64,000 nt of DNA, taken from positions 1 through 64,000 of the forward strand of contig NZ_JBHSGI010000009.1 of NCBI RefSeq assembly GCF_042654245.1. The letters are read 5' to 3'. Both the position numbers and the translations under genes were made by a program. The notes below the pieces were generated by a model that was given only the letters and a program-made list of their open reading frames with translations, was not told where the DNA came from and made no database searches. Below are positions 24,522 to 33,968 of this stretch, one piece after another (the stretch's first letter is position 1; the number at the start of each line of letters is the position of its first letter). The stretch is from Seohaeicola_A nanhaiensis (GTDB lineage Bacteria > Pseudomonadota > Alphaproteobacteria > Rhodobacterales > Rhodobacteraceae).

Positions 24522-25136
24522 TCAGCGGTTGCTCGACCGGCCGCTGACCGTCGTCTGGAACATGCTGTCCGGCAGGGTGACGCCGGGCGTCAGCCCGTTC
24601 AGCACGACGGCCGTGCGGGTGCCCTGTTCGTTCGTGATTACCCATTGCTTCAGCGCGATGGGGTTGGCGCTGAACATCAGGTCGATGAAGCCGATCTCGG
24701 GGTCTTTCGGATCCTGCGCGCGCACGACGGTGAACGTGCCGTCGAAGGAATGCGACATGACCATCTTGGCCTGCCCCAGATCCACCTTGCGCGCCAGGAT
24801 CAGGTTCAGCGGCGTGCGTTTCAGCGGATAGGTCTCGGGCGGCTGGTTCGACTTCTTGTCATGCAGGATCACCGCCCCGCTGCCGGCGATCACCACGCCC
24901 GAATTCGGCGGCGCATATTCGAACCGCATCCGCCCGGGCCGCTTGATATACAGCATGCCCGTAGATTTCGACCCGTCCTCGTTGAACTGGGTGAACTCGG
25001 ACTGGGCGGTCTGGATCGTGTTCAGATAGGCCGAAAGCGCGTCCAGAGACAGCTTATCCTCCGCCAGGGCGGGGGAGAGGGTGGAAAGCAGGGCCAGGCC
25101 GCCCGCAAAGGCACGTCGTGTAATCATGAATTCCAT
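24522..25136 (-). CDS. lolA: Outer-membrane lipoprotein carrier protein LolA
   Basis: A 204-residue periplasmic carrier with an RR-containing signal peptide (MITRRAFAGGLALLSTLSPALA) and the LolA beta-sandwich pattern: AQSEFTQFNEDGS, GMLYIKRPGRMRFEY and the arginine/tryptophan-lined lower strands. It ferries lipoproteins from LolCDE to the outer membrane. I start at ATG 25136; ATG 25127 (MITRR) is an equal alternative. Longer upstream readings run into ftsK. It lies 91 bases behind ftsK on the same strand, an order common in this order of bacteria. Confidence 0.9.
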   Translation of the reverse strand: MEFMITRRAFAGGLALLSTLSPALAEDKLSLDALSAYLNTIQTAQSEFTQFNEDGSKSTGMLYIKRPGRMRFEYAPPNSGVVIAGSGAVILHDKKSNQPPETYPLKRTPLNLILARKVDLGQAKMVMSHSFDGTFTVVRAQDPKDPEIGFIDLMFSANPIALKQWVITNEQGTRTAVVLNGLTPGVTLPDSMFQTTVSGRSSNR

Positions 25137-25227
25137 ATAGTCTGCCCATGGCCGCTCTGCACGGCGGATCGCATCACAACGGCATGATCCCCCCGCCGGT
25201 TCCGGGGCAGAGGGGCCGCAGCGTGAC

Positions 25228-28077
25228 TCAGTGCTGTTCCGGCACCAGGATTTCGCGCTTGCCGACGTGGTTCGCCGGCGTGACCAGACCCTCGTCCTCC
25301 ATCTGCTCCACAAGGCGCGCCGCCTTGTTATAGCCGATGGCCAGCTTGCGCTGGATGTAGGAGGTCGAGCATTTGCGGTCCTTGATCACCACCTGCACGG
25401 CCATGTCATAGAGCGCGTCCTCGCCGTCGGTGTTCCCGCCCAGGCCCAGCACCATGTCGATGTCGCCGGCGCTTTCTTCATCCGGGCCTTCCAGCACGGT
25501 GTTGACGTATTCCGGCGGACCGAAGCCCTTGAGATGGTTGACGACCTCTTCGACCTCTTCGTCCGAAACAAAGGGCCCGTGGCAGCGCGTGATCTTGGCG
25601 CCGCCCGCCATGTAGAGCATGTCGCCCATGCCCAGCAGCTGTTCGGCGCCCATCTCGCCCAGGATCGTGCGCGAGTCGATCTTCGACGTCACCTGGAAGG
25701 AGATCCGCGTCGGGAAGTTCGCCTTGATCGTGCCGGTGATCACATCGACCGAGGGGCGCTGCGTCGCCATGATCAGGTGAATCCCCGAAGCCCGCGCCAT
25801 CTGCGCCAGCCGCTGGATGCAGGCCTCGATCTCTTTGCCCGCCACCATCATCAGGTCGGCCATCTCGTCGACGATGACCACGATGAAGGGCATCGCCTCG
25901 GGCGCGAATTCCTCGGTCTCGAAGACGGGTTCACCGGTCTCGTCGTCAAAGCCGGTCTGGACGGTGCGCGAGAACATCTCGCCCTTGGCCAGCGCATCCT
26001 TCACCCGGCCGTTGTAACCCTCGATATTGCGCACGCCCATCTTGGACATCTTGCGATAGCGGTCTTCCATCTCGCCCACGACCCACTTCAGCGCGACAAC
26101 CGCCTTCTTGGGGTCGGTGACCACGGGGGACAGCAGGTGCGGAATGCCGTCATAGACGGAGAGTTCCAGCATCTTCGGGTCGATCATAATCAGCCGGCAT
26201 TCTTCCGGCGTCAGCTTGTAGAGCAGCGACAGGATCATCGTGTTGATCGCCACCGACTTGCCCGAACCGGTGGTCCCGGCGATCAGCAGGTGGGGCATCT
26301 TGGCCAGGTTGGCGACCACCGGGTCGCCGCCGATGTTCTTGCCCAGCGCCAGCGGCAGGCTCATCGTGCTGTCGCCGAAATCGCGGCTGGCGAGGATCTC
26401 GCGCAGCACGACCTTCTCGCGGTTTTCGTTGGGCAGTTCGATCCCGATCACCGACCGGCCCGGCACGGTGGAGACACGGGCCGACAGCGCCATCATCGAA
26501 CGCGCGATGTCGTCGGCCAGGCCGATGACACGGCTGGCCTTGAGGCCCGGCGCGGGTTCGAGTTCGTACATGGTGACCACGGGGCCGGGGCGGACCGAGA
26601 CGATCTCGCCCTTGACTCCATAATCGTCGAGCACGTTCTCCAGCATCCGCGCATTCTCGGCCAGGGCCTCGTCGGAGAGATGATGGCGGGTGATACCCGC
26701 CGGGTTCATCAGCAGGTTCAGCGGGGGCAGCTCGAATTCACTGCCATCGCCGTCGAAGTTCAGCGCCGGCTGCGCCTCGGCCTGGGCGCGGCGCGACGGC
26801 GCTGGCGGCTTGCGGGTCGGGTGCTGCACGACCTTCTTCGGCTCGGCCACCGGGATCTGCATGGCCGGGGCCTCGGGTTCCTCCAGCGGCAGATAGTCGT
26901 CCTCGTCCAGCTCGACTTCAGGCTCGATTTCCGCAACCTGCGCCCGCGTCAGCGGCGGTTCGACCCGGCGCGCGCCGGTCAGCGGCGGCTCGGGCGGCAG
27001 TTCGGCCGGGCCACGGCGGTTCAGGATCAGCGGGTCGGGACCACGGCCCCGGCCCTTGGTCAGCGGACGCGCCGGATCGGGCTCGGGCTCGGCCACCACC
27101 TGCTTGCGGGTGCGGATCACGTCGGCGATCTTGGCCCGGATTCGGTCATCGCCCGGCATCTCGGCGTCAAAGTCCAGCGCCTCGGGTTCGACCAGTTCCG
27201 GAAGCGGATCGGCGCGCCGGATCAGGCCCGGCATCCGCGACAGGAAGCCCTGACGCTCGCCCGCCTCGGATTTGCGCGACACGATGCGGATCGGCTCGAA
27301 ATCGTCGTCGTCATCCATCAGGTCCGAGCGCATCACCGCAGTTTCGTTCCGCGCCAGCGCCGCGGCTTCTCGGCGTTCGGCCAGCCGCAGCCGCTGTTCG
27401 CGCAGCGCCGCACCCGAGGCGCGGGCGGTCATGCCCAGCAGGTTGAGCAGGCCGCCATAGGCCATGATCAGCCCGATCATCGCAAACCGCAGCCCGCGCG
27501 AAATCTCGACCCGCGTGAACCCCATCACGAAGGCGCCCAGCGCCAGCATCCCCACCGCCAGCAACAGCGAGGACAGCTTGAGCGCGAGGTGCGACCCGAA
27601 GGGCAGCAGCGTCAGCAGCGCGCCCATCACCGTATCGCCGAAGAGCCCGCCCAGCCCGAAGCTGTGCGTCGCGCGCCATTCCGCCCCCGGCACCAGCGTC
27701 GCCGCATAGACCGAGGCCAGCGCAATTGCGATCGGCGCAAAGATCAGCCGGTTCATCGCCCGCTCTTCACCGTAGTGCGCGGCAAAACGCAGACCCCATA
27801 CCCCAAGGATCAGCGCAATGCCCCAGCTGCCCCAGCCCACGATCATGAACAGCGGTGCGGCCACGGTCGCCCCGATCCGGCCCATCCAGTTCTGCACCGG
27901 GGCATCGGTCGAGACCATCCAGTTCGGATCGTCCGGCGTATAGGACCCGATCATCGCCGCGGCGGCGATGGCCAGACCGATCAGCGCGATCCCGATCAGC
28001 TCCTTGCCGCGTTTCTCGATGGCCGCCTGCATGGTGCTGTCCAGAAAGGGATCTCGGCTGCGTGTTTGATATGCCAT
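25228..28077 (-). CDS. ftsK: DNA translocase FtsK
   Basis: A 949-residue cell-division translocase. Four or five membrane helices occupy about residues 25-220. A long acidic and proline-rich linker follows to about 470. The motor has Walker A GTTGSGKS at about 601-608 and Walker B FIVVIVDEMAD at about 731-741, and the last 65 residues are the winged-helix gamma domain (CSTSYIQRKLAIGYNKAARL) that reads KOPS sites. It pumps chromosome ends through the septum and activates XerCD at dif. It follows the aminotransferase gene after 18 bases and precedes lolA. Confidence 0.97.
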   Translation of the reverse strand: MAYQTRSRDPFLDSTMQAAIEKRGKELIGIALIGLAIAAAAMIGSYTPDDPNWMVSTDAPVQNWMGRIGATVAAPLFMIVGWGSWGIALILGVWGLRFAAHYGEERAMNRLIFAPIAIALASVYAATLVPGAEWRATHSFGLGGLFGDTVMGALLTLLPFGSHLALKLSSLLLAVGMLALGAFVMGFTRVEISRGLRFAMIGLIMAYGGLLNLLGMTARASGAALREQRLRLAERREAAALARNETAVMRSDLMDDDDDFEPIRIVSRKSEAGERQGFLSRMPGLIRRADPLPELVEPEALDFDAEMPGDDRIRAKIADVIRTRKQVVAEPEPDPARPLTKGRGRGPDPLILNRRGPAELPPEPPLTGARRVEPPLTRAQVAEIEPEVELDEDDYLPLEEPEAPAMQIPVAEPKKVVQHPTRKPPAPSRRAQAEAQPALNFDGDGSEFELPPLNLLMNPAGITRHHLSDEALAENARMLENVLDDYGVKGEIVSVRPGPVVTMYELEPAPGLKASRVIGLADDIARSMMALSARVSTVPGRSVIGIELPNENREKVVLREILASRDFGDSTMSLPLALGKNIGGDPVVANLAKMPHLLIAGTTGSGKSVAINTMILSLLYKLTPEECRLIMIDPKMLELSVYDGIPHLLSPVVTDPKKAVVALKWVVGEMEDRYRKMSKMGVRNIEGYNGRVKDALAKGEMFSRTVQTGFDDETGEPVFETEEFAPEAMPFIVVIVDEMADLMMVAGKEIEACIQRLAQMARASGIHLIMATQRPSVDVITGTIKANFPTRISFQVTSKIDSRTILGEMGAEQLLGMGDMLYMAGGAKITRCHGPFVSDEEVEEVVNHLKGFGPPEYVNTVLEGPDEESAGDIDMVLGLGGNTDGEDALYDMAVQVVIKDRKCSTSYIQRKLAIGYNKAARLVEQMEDEGLVTPANHVGKREILVPEQH

Positions 28078-28095
28078 GCTGTCCTCGGTCTTTTC

Positions 28096-29277
28096 TTACT
28101 TGTAGAGACAGTCGCGCAGCCGGGTCAGGCCCTGCGCCATCTCGTCTTTTGGGGCCACCATGGCGACCCGGATAAATCCTTCGCCCGGATTCTGCCCGGG
28201 CTTGCCCTGCGCCAGATAGGCGCCCGGAAGCACCCGCACGCCGGTCTCTTTCCACAGCTTCAGCGCTGCCTGCTCGCCATCGTCGACGGGCATCCAGAGG
28301 AAAAACCCGGCCTCAGGCGCGCGATAGCCCTGCACGTCGGCGAATATCTCGTCGGCGACGCGGTATTTCTCCTGATAGAGCGCACGGTTCTCGATCACAT
28401 GCGCCTCGTCCGACCAGACGGCGGCGGCGGCGGCCTGCAACGGTCCCGGCAGCGGCGCACCGGAATAGGCCCGCAGCTGCTTCATCGCGGCAATCGTCTT
28501 GGGACCGCCGGCGACAAAGCCCGACCGCAGACCCGGCAAGTTCGACCGCTTGGACAGCGAATGGAAGGCGATGACCCGCTCGGGGTCGGCCCCAACGTCG
28601 CGCGCGACGCTCAGCACACCCGGAGGCGCGTCGTCGCGGTAGATCTCGCTGTAGCACTCGTCGGCGAAGACGCGGAAATCGTATTGCTCGGCCAGCGCCA
28701 GCAGGTTCGCCCAGTAATCGCGCGAGGCGACGGCGCCCTGCGGGTTGGCGGGCGAACAGATATAGGCCGCGGCCGTGCGGTTCAGCACGTCCTTGGACAG
28801 CGCTCCGAAATCCGGCAGGTGGCCGGTGGCGTCTGTGGCCGAAACGAAAACCGGCTCGGCCGCGACCGAAATCGCCGCGATCATGTAGACCTGATAGAAC
28901 GGGTTCGGCGACAGGATCACCGGCTTCTGCCCGTTCTTCGTCTCCGGCACCAGCGCCATGGCTGCGTTGTACAGCCCCTCGCGCGTGCCGTTCAGCACCA
29001 TCACGTTGCGGCCCGGATCCAGATCGACGCCATAGCGCCGGCCGATCCAGTCGGTGATCGCGCCACGCAGAGCGTCGGTGCCCTCGTTCTGGGGATAGCT
29101 GTTGAAGCCGTCCGCGTTCCTGACGATCACGTCCACCACCCATTGGGGGAAGGCGTGCTTGGGCTCGCCAATCGTCATGTGAACGACATCGCCACCGGGC
29201 TCGTGCGAGTCCAGAAGGTTCCGCAGACGCGGAAACGCATAAGGCGGCAGGTTTGCAAACCGCTCGGGAAAATTCAT
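28096..29277 (-). CDS. Class I/II PLP aminotransferase (DapC-like)
   Basis: A 393-residue fold type I aminotransferase. The PLP lysine is in FHSLSKRSNLPGLRSGF, with SPANPQG and FADECYSEIY as the cofactor-ring motifs. It resembles succinyldiaminopimelate aminotransferase (DapC) and LL-diaminopimelate aminotransferase groups; a lysine/peptidoglycan role would fit its place ahead of ftsK, but other 2-oxo acid substrates are possible. The ATG at 29277 has AGAGG nine bases upstream; an ATG eight codons earlier is an alternative. Confidence 0.85.
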   Translation of the reverse strand: MNFPERFANLPPYAFPRLRNLLDSHEPGGDVVHMTIGEPKHAFPQWVVDVIVRNADGFNSYPQNEGTDALRGAITDWIGRRYGVDLDPGRNVMVLNGTREGLYNAAMALVPETKNGQKPVILSPNPFYQVYMIAAISVAAEPVFVSATDATGHLPDFGALSKDVLNRTAAAYICSPANPQGAVASRDYWANLLALAEQYDFRVFADECYSEIYRDDAPPGVLSVARDVGADPERVIAFHSLSKRSNLPGLRSGFVAGGPKTIAAMKQLRAYSGAPLPGPLQAAAAAVWSDEAHVIENRALYQEKYRVADEIFADVQGYRAPEAGFFLWMPVDDGEQAALKLWKETGVRVLPGAYLAQGKPGQNPGEGFIRVAMVAPKDEMAQGLTRLRDCLYK

Positions 29278-29381
29278 TGTCACTGCCTCTGTCGGGGTCA
29301 TTTCGCCCCGTTTCCCGAACGTTAGCCGCGCCTCACGCCTGCGTCCAGCCGCGTTGACCTAAGAAGGCGCAATTGTGGCTT

Positions 29382-30710
29382 TCAGGCCAAAGCTTTTTCG
29401 GCCGCCGCCCCTAGCCTGAGCAGCCCGGCCTCGTCGAAGGGGCGCCCGAAGAACATGATGCCGCAGCTCGGGTGCCCCGCCGGCAGGGTCAGCGCGCTGA
29501 CCCCCAGCAGGTTGCCCGCCCGCGTGTTGCGCAGCGCCAGCAGATTGGCGCGCTTGTAATAGTCCGAATCCGTCTCGAGCCGCTTCGCATTGGGCGGCAG
29601 GATCGGCGAGGTCGGCAGCAGGATGGCGTCATACCCCGCCGTCGCCGCCGCGTATTCCCGCCGGGCCGCTTCAAGCTGCAACTGGGCTGCCGCGAGATCG
29701 GGGGCCGAGAAGGTCTGCCCGCTGCGGAACCGCGCGAGGATCTCGGCATACATCAGGTCCGGGTTGGCCTCGATCACTTCGCGCCACTGGCCATAGGCCT
29801 GCCCGCTGAACAGCACTGCCGAGGTGGCAAAGGCGTCGAGTACGGCCGGCACTTCGATCTCCTCGATCTGCGCGCCCGCCGCCGACAGCTGGTCGACCGC
29901 CCCGGCAAAGGCCTGCGCCGGACGGTCCTCGAGTTCGTCCAGCCCCAGCGTCTTCAGCACTGCCAGCCGTCGCCCCTTCAGGGAGGCGCCGCGCAGGTCG
30001 GGGGCCGGGCGGCCCTCCATGGCGCCCAGCAACAGACCCGCATCCTCGACGCTGCGCGTCAGCGGGCCCACCGTGTCGAACTGGGAGATCAGCGGCACCG
30101 CCCCCTCAAGGCTCAACCGCCCCGAGGTAGTCTTCAGCCCGACGAGATCGTTCCAGACCGCCGGGGCCCGCACCGATCCGCCGGTGTCCGACCCGATGCC
30201 CGCCGCAGCGAGGCCAAAGGCGACAGAGGTCGCCGCGCCCGAAGACGATCCGCCCGGCACCGCCTCGGGGTCGTTCACGCAGGGTGGCGTCGCCGTCACC
30301 GGGTTCAAGCCCAGACCGGAAAAGGCCAATTCGCTCATATGCGTCTTGCCAAGGCAGACGAGCCCCTCCTCGGTCGCGTTGCGCAGGACCACGGCATCGC
30401 GCTCGGGCACCCGGTCCTTCAACAGGGCCGACCCTGCCTCGGTTGCCACGCCGGCGGTGTCGAAAAGATCCTTCCAGCTGATCGGCACACCGTCCAGCAG
30501 CGACCGGCGCCGCCCCGACTTGGCCCGGTCGTGCGCCGCGATCGCCTCGCTCATCGCGCGCTCTTCGGTCAGGCGGGCATAGATGCGGTCGCGCAGCTCA
30601 TGCGCCTTGACCGCGTCCAGATAGGCCTCGGCCAGCGCCACCGGGTCGATCTTGCCCTCGCCGATACCGCGCCCGAGATCCGCCGCCGTCATCCAAAGCC
30701 AATCCTGCAT
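29382..30710 (-). CDS. Amidase (amidase-signature family)
   Basis: A 442-residue amidase-signature hydrolase. The Ser-cisSer-Lys triad can be placed: lysine in VPISWKDLFDT, and the serines in the GSSSG/GSDTGGSVR stretch. It hydrolyses amides; GatA (the tRNA amidotransferase subunit) is related, but GatA normally is longer and sits with gatB/gatC, which are absent here. I chose the ATG at 30710 with AGGGGT just upstream over an ATG six codons earlier. It diverges from the UbiH-like gene across 84 bases. Substrate unknown. Confidence 0.85.
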   Translation of the reverse strand: MQDWLWMTAADLGRGIGEGKIDPVALAEAYLDAVKAHELRDRIYARLTEERAMSEAIAAHDRAKSGRRRSLLDGVPISWKDLFDTAGVATEAGSALLKDRVPERDAVVLRNATEEGLVCLGKTHMSELAFSGLGLNPVTATPPCVNDPEAVPGGSSSGAATSVAFGLAAAGIGSDTGGSVRAPAVWNDLVGLKTTSGRLSLEGAVPLISQFDTVGPLTRSVEDAGLLLGAMEGRPAPDLRGASLKGRRLAVLKTLGLDELEDRPAQAFAGAVDQLSAAGAQIEEIEVPAVLDAFATSAVLFSGQAYGQWREVIEANPDLMYAEILARFRSGQTFSAPDLAAAQLQLEAARREYAAATAGYDAILLPTSPILPPNAKRLETDSDYYKRANLLALRNTRAGNLLGVSALTLPAGHPSCGIMFFGRPFDEAGLLRLGAAAEKALA

Positions 30711-30794
30711 CGCATACCCCTGATCCATGTCGCCGCGACGGTAGCGACGCTGTCGCGCATGGACAATCCCGAAGCGCGCCCCATAGTGCAGCCT

Positions 30795-32021
30795 ATGAGC
30801 GATACTTCCGATATCCTGATCGTCGGCGGAGGCCTGAACGGCCCCGCGCTGGCCCTTGCCCTGGCCCGGGCGGGCTTTTCCGTGACCGTGATCGACGCGC
30901 TGGCCGAAGAGACCCGCGCCGATGCCGCCTTTGACGGGCGCGCCTATGCGCTGGCGCTGACCTCGCAGCGGTTGCTCTCTGCCATCGGCATCTGGGACTC
31001 GGTGGCCGATCACGCGCAGCCGATGCTGGAAATTCGGGTCAGCGACGGCCACGCCGGCCTTGGCCCCTCGCCTCTGGTGATGATGTTCGACCATGGCGAG
31101 ATCGAGGAAGGCCCGATGGGCTATATGGTCGAGGACCGCCATCTGCGCCGCGCCTTTCTGGAGGCGATGGCGGCCGAACCGGGAGTCACCACGCTGTCGG
31201 GCCTGCGCGTCACCGCCCAGCAGACCGGACCGGACCTGGTCAGCGTCACCCTGTCGGACGGCAGCCAGCGGCACGCCCGACTGCTGGTCGGCTGCGACGG
31301 CCGCGCCAGCGGCACGGCGGAACGCGCCGGCATCCGCCGCACCGGCCACGGCTATGGCCAGACCGCGCTGGTCTGCGCCATCGCGCACGAGTTGCCCCAC
31401 CACGGCATCGCGCATCAGTTCTTCATGCCGCCCGGACCGCTGGCGATCCTGCCGCTGACCGGCAACCGCAGTTCTATCGTCTGGAGCGAAACCACCGCTC
31501 ATGCCGCCGAGATCGCGGCGATGGATGAGGAAAGCTATCTGGCCGTCCTGCGCCCACGCTTTGGCGATTTCCTGGGGGAGATCGCTCTGGCCGGGCGGCG
31601 GTTCAGCTATCCGCTGGGCCTGACGCTGGCCAAGAGTTTCATCGGCCCGCGCCTCGCGCTGGTCGGCGACGCGGCCCATGGTCTGCACCCGATCGCCGGA
31701 CAGGGGCTGAATGCCGGCCTGCGCGACGTCGCCGCGCTGGCCGAGGTGGTGACGCTGGCCGCCCGCCGTGGCGAGGACATCGCCGGCCCCGGCGTGCTGG
31801 ACCGCTACCAGCAGTGGCGCCGGTTCGACACAACCACGCTGGCGCTGGCCACCGACGCCTTCAACCGGCTGTTTTCGAACGACAATCCGGTTCTGCGCCT
31901 TGGTCGCAACCTCGGCATGGGGCTGATCAACGCCACCCCTGCCCTGCGCCGCGGCTTCATCCGCGAGGCGGCGGGCCTGACCGGCGACCTGCCCCGCCTG
32001 ATGACCGGCAACGCCCTTTGA
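30795..32021 (+). CDS. UbiH/UbiF-type FAD-dependent monooxygenase (ubiquinone biosynthesis)
   Basis: A 408-residue class A flavin monooxygenase. The N-terminal dinucleotide loop is ILIVGGGLNGPALALAL, the middle CDGRAS motif appears as VGCDGRASGT, and the second FAD motif is LVGDAAHGLHPIAGQGLNAGLRD, which is the diagnostic UbiH/COQ6 signature. Members hydroxylate the benzoquinone ring on the way to ubiquinone; which ring position is not evident. The start at 30795 is one of two in-frame ATGs. A hairpin repeat (copy D) follows the stop, against the convergent Trm112-like gene. Confidence 0.9.
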   Translation: MSDTSDILIVGGGLNGPALALALARAGFSVTVIDALAEETRADAAFDGRAYALALTSQRLLSAIGIWDSVADHAQPMLEIRVSDGHAGLGPSPLVMMFDHGEIEEGPMGYMVEDRHLRRAFLEAMAAEPGVTTLSGLRVTAQQTGPDLVSVTLSDGSQRHARLLVGCDGRASGTAERAGIRRTGHGYGQTALVCAIAHELPHHGIAHQFFMPPGPLAILPLTGNRSSIVWSETTAHAAEIAAMDEESYLAVLRPRFGDFLGEIALAGRRFSYPLGLTLAKSFIGPRLALVGDAAHGLHPIAGQGLNAGLRDVAALAEVVTLAARRGEDIAGPGVLDRYQQWRRFDTTTLALATDAFNRLFSNDNPVLRLGRNLGMGLINATPALRRGFIREAAGLTGDLPRLMTGNAL

Positions 32022-32031
32022 GGGCGTCGAG

Positions 32032-32083
32032 CCGGGGGCTCTGCCCCCGGACCCCCGAGGGTATTTGAGAACCAGAGAAGAGG
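32032..32083 (+). repeat. Dispersed hairpin-tail repeat, copy D
   Basis: CCGGGGGCTCTGCCCCCGG hairpin, then ACCCCCGAGGG, TATTTGAGAACCAGAGAAG. It starts 11 bases past the UbiH-like stop and ends 14 bases before the convergent Trm112-like stop. It is close to copy C1. Confidence 0.8.
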
Positions 32084-32096
32084 CGGGCGCGGCGCC

Positions 32097-32285
32097 TCAG
32101 TCGATCACGTGCGCCTCGTCGATCAGCATGATCGGGATGCCGTTGCGGATCGGAAAGGCCAGATGCGCCGAGCGCGAGATCAGCTCCTGCCGCTCGGCGT
32201 CGTAGTCGAGCGAGGCATGGGTGCGCGGACAGACCAGCGCCTCGAGCATGTGGCGGTCGAATTGCACCGAGGGCTCGTCCATCAT
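32097..32285 (-). CDS. Trm112-like (UPF0434) small protein
   Basis: A 62-residue protein of the YcaR/Trm112 family (FDRHMLEALVCPRTHASL, then ISRSAHLAFPIRNGIPIML). Eukaryotic Trm112 is a zinc-bearing partner of methyltransferases; here only one of the usual four cysteines remains, so a zinc site is unlikely. Its start overlaps the stop of the Lon-N-like gene by four bases. An ATG one codon later is equally possible. Confidence 0.85.
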   Translation of the reverse strand: MMDEPSVQFDRHMLEALVCPRTHASLDYDAERQELISRSAHLAFPIRNGIPIMLIDEAHVID

Positions 32286-32926
32286 TGCCAGACCTCCTGT
32301 CCGGGATCCCCGCCGCGCAGGGTGAATTCGATCAATGTCACCAGAGTCTCGCGCCGGGTCGGCAGCGAGGGCGCCTCGAGCAGGGCCTGCTTGTCCTCGG
32401 GGCTGAAGTCCAGCAGCATCGACAGCGAGTTGATCAGCAGCTCGTCATCGGCCTCTTTCAGCGTGTCCCAGTCGGTGTTCATGTTGCGCCGCTCGAACAG
32501 CTGGCGCAGCAGCGCGAGGAACCTGTCGCGGTCGAGTTCCGGGTCGGTCTCGGTCTTGCCGAGGTCCTGTCCGAACCCGTCCCAGGACACCTCGCAGCGC
32601 CGGTAGGGGCAGAAGCCGTCCAGCTCGCGGCTGATGCGGAACCGCGACTGCCCGGCCAAGGTGATCATATAACGCCCGTCCTCGGTTTCCGAGAACTGGG
32701 TGACCCGCCCGGCGCAGCCGATGGCGTGCAGCTGGGTCGCGCTGTTGGGCCGCGGATTGGGCTGGATCATGCCGATCAGCCGGTGCGGCGTCTTGAGCGT
32801 GTCTTCGAGCATCTGCAGGTAGCGCGGTTCGAAGATATGCAGCGGCAGCCGGGCGCGCGGCAGCAGCAGCGCCCCCGGCAGGGGGAATACCGAGATCGTG
32901 TCGGGCAGGTCCGCAGGTTTGAGCAT
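32282..32926 (-). CDS. Lon N-terminal-domain (LON substrate-binding) protein
   Basis: A 214-residue stand-alone LON substrate-binding domain without the ATPase or protease parts. The family opening is SVFPLPGALLLPRARLPLHIFEPRYLQM, of which LPLHIFEPRY is the key motif; the C-terminal half is helical (LALLRQLFERR). Function is not established; substrate delivery or sensing is an inference from the domain. It is the middle of a same-strand set: CnoX-like thioredoxin (27 bases upstream) and Trm112-like (overlap). I start at ATG 32926. Confidence 0.9.
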   Translation of the reverse strand: MLKPADLPDTISVFPLPGALLLPRARLPLHIFEPRYLQMLEDTLKTPHRLIGMIQPNPRPNSATQLHAIGCAGRVTQFSETEDGRYMITLAGQSRFRISRELDGFCPYRRCEVSWDGFGQDLGKTETDPELDRDRFLALLRQLFERRNMNTDWDTLKEADDELLINSLSMLLDFSPEDKQALLEAPSLPTRRETLVTLIEFTLRGGDPGQEVWQ

Positions 32927-32953
32927 GGGATGCAACCTAGCGCCCCGGTCCGG

Positions 32954-33865
32954 TCAGGCAAATATCATCGAGCTCAATTTGCGCCGCCCGGCCAGCACGA
33001 CCGGATCGTTCGGCTTGAGCGCGTCGAAGATGGTGAACAGCTGCGCCTTTGCCGCGCCATCGTTCCATTCGCGGTCGCGCCGGAACAGGTCGAGCAGCTG
33101 GTCCACCGCCTCGCCCACCTGGCCGGAGGCGTGGAGCGCCAGCGCCAGGTCGAACCGCGCCTGCAGGTCGGCCGGATCGGCCTCGACCCTCGCGCGCAGC
33201 TCGGATACCGGGCCGGCGTTCGATGCCTGCCGCGCCAGCGCGATCTGGGCATGGGCCGCTTCCAACTCGGCCGTCTTCGAGATCCTGGCCGGCGCGCCGT
33301 TCAGGATCGCCTCGGCCTTGTCGAGTTCGCCCAGCGCGACATGGGCGCGCACCAGCCCGCCATAGGCGGCCGGGTTCTCGGGCTCTTCGCCCAGGATTGC
33401 CGCGAAGGTCTCGGCCGCGTCCACGGCGGCGCCTTCTTCCAGCATCGCCTCGGCCGCGGCGATGGCCTCGGCCAGTTCCTCGCCCGGGGCGGCGCCGCCG
33501 CCGGCCTTGGCCACGCGGTCGATGAAAGCCTTGACCTCGGATGCCGGAACGGCGCCCTGGAAGCCGTCAATGGGCTGGCCCTTGTGGAAGGCATAGACGG
33601 TCGGGATCGACTGGATGCGCAGCTGTCCGGCGATGTTCTGCGCCTCGTCGACGTTCACCTTGACCATGCGCACCGCGCCCTTGGCCGCGCGCACCGCATC
33701 CTCGAGCATCGGGCCCAGCGTCTTGCAGGGGCCGCACCAGGGCGCCCAGAAATCGACGACCACCGGCACCTCCTGCGAGGTGTCGATCACATCGGCCATG
33801 AAGGTCGCTTCGGTTGTATCCTTGATCAGATCCGCGCCGGTCGCGGCGCTCAGGTTCAGGTCCAT
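32954..33865 (-). CDS. CnoX/YbbN-like thioredoxin with TPR region
   Basis: A 303-residue protein. Residues 15-120 are a thioredoxin domain with an intact redox motif WAPWCGPCK and the cis-proline loop SIPTVYAF. Residues 130-300 are helical TPR-like repeats (for example PENPAAYGGLVRAHVALGELDKAE shown here in part as AYGGLVRAHVALGELD). YbbN/CnoX in enterobacteria lacks one cysteine and works as a redox-activated holdase; this one keeps CxxC. The ATG at 33865 follows GGGTGG; an ATG 13 codons upstream has no ribosome site. Confidence 0.9.
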   Translation of the reverse strand: MDLNLSAATGADLIKDTTEATFMADVIDTSQEVPVVVDFWAPWCGPCKTLGPMLEDAVRAAKGAVRMVKVNVDEAQNIAGQLRIQSIPTVYAFHKGQPIDGFQGAVPASEVKAFIDRVAKAGGGAAPGEELAEAIAAAEAMLEEGAAVDAAETFAAILGEEPENPAAYGGLVRAHVALGELDKAEAILNGAPARISKTAELEAAHAQIALARQASNAGPVSELRARVEADPADLQARFDLALALHASGQVGEAVDQLLDLFRRDREWNDGAAKAQLFTIFDALKPNDPVVLAGRRKLSSMIFA

Positions 33866-33968
33866 CGTATCCACCCGTTCTACAGGTTCAGTGTTGCCTT
33901 TCATATGTGTGGCGCGGTCCCGGATGTCAAAGCCTGCCGGGACCCCGTCACCGCGAAAGGCGGCGGTT

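Noticed and set aside
25231..29325. Very long open frame on the strand opposite ftsK and the aminotransferase
   Set aside because: It mirrors two well-supported genes, is rich in His/Arg/Gln as antisense frames of GC-rich DNA are, and has no recognisable domain.
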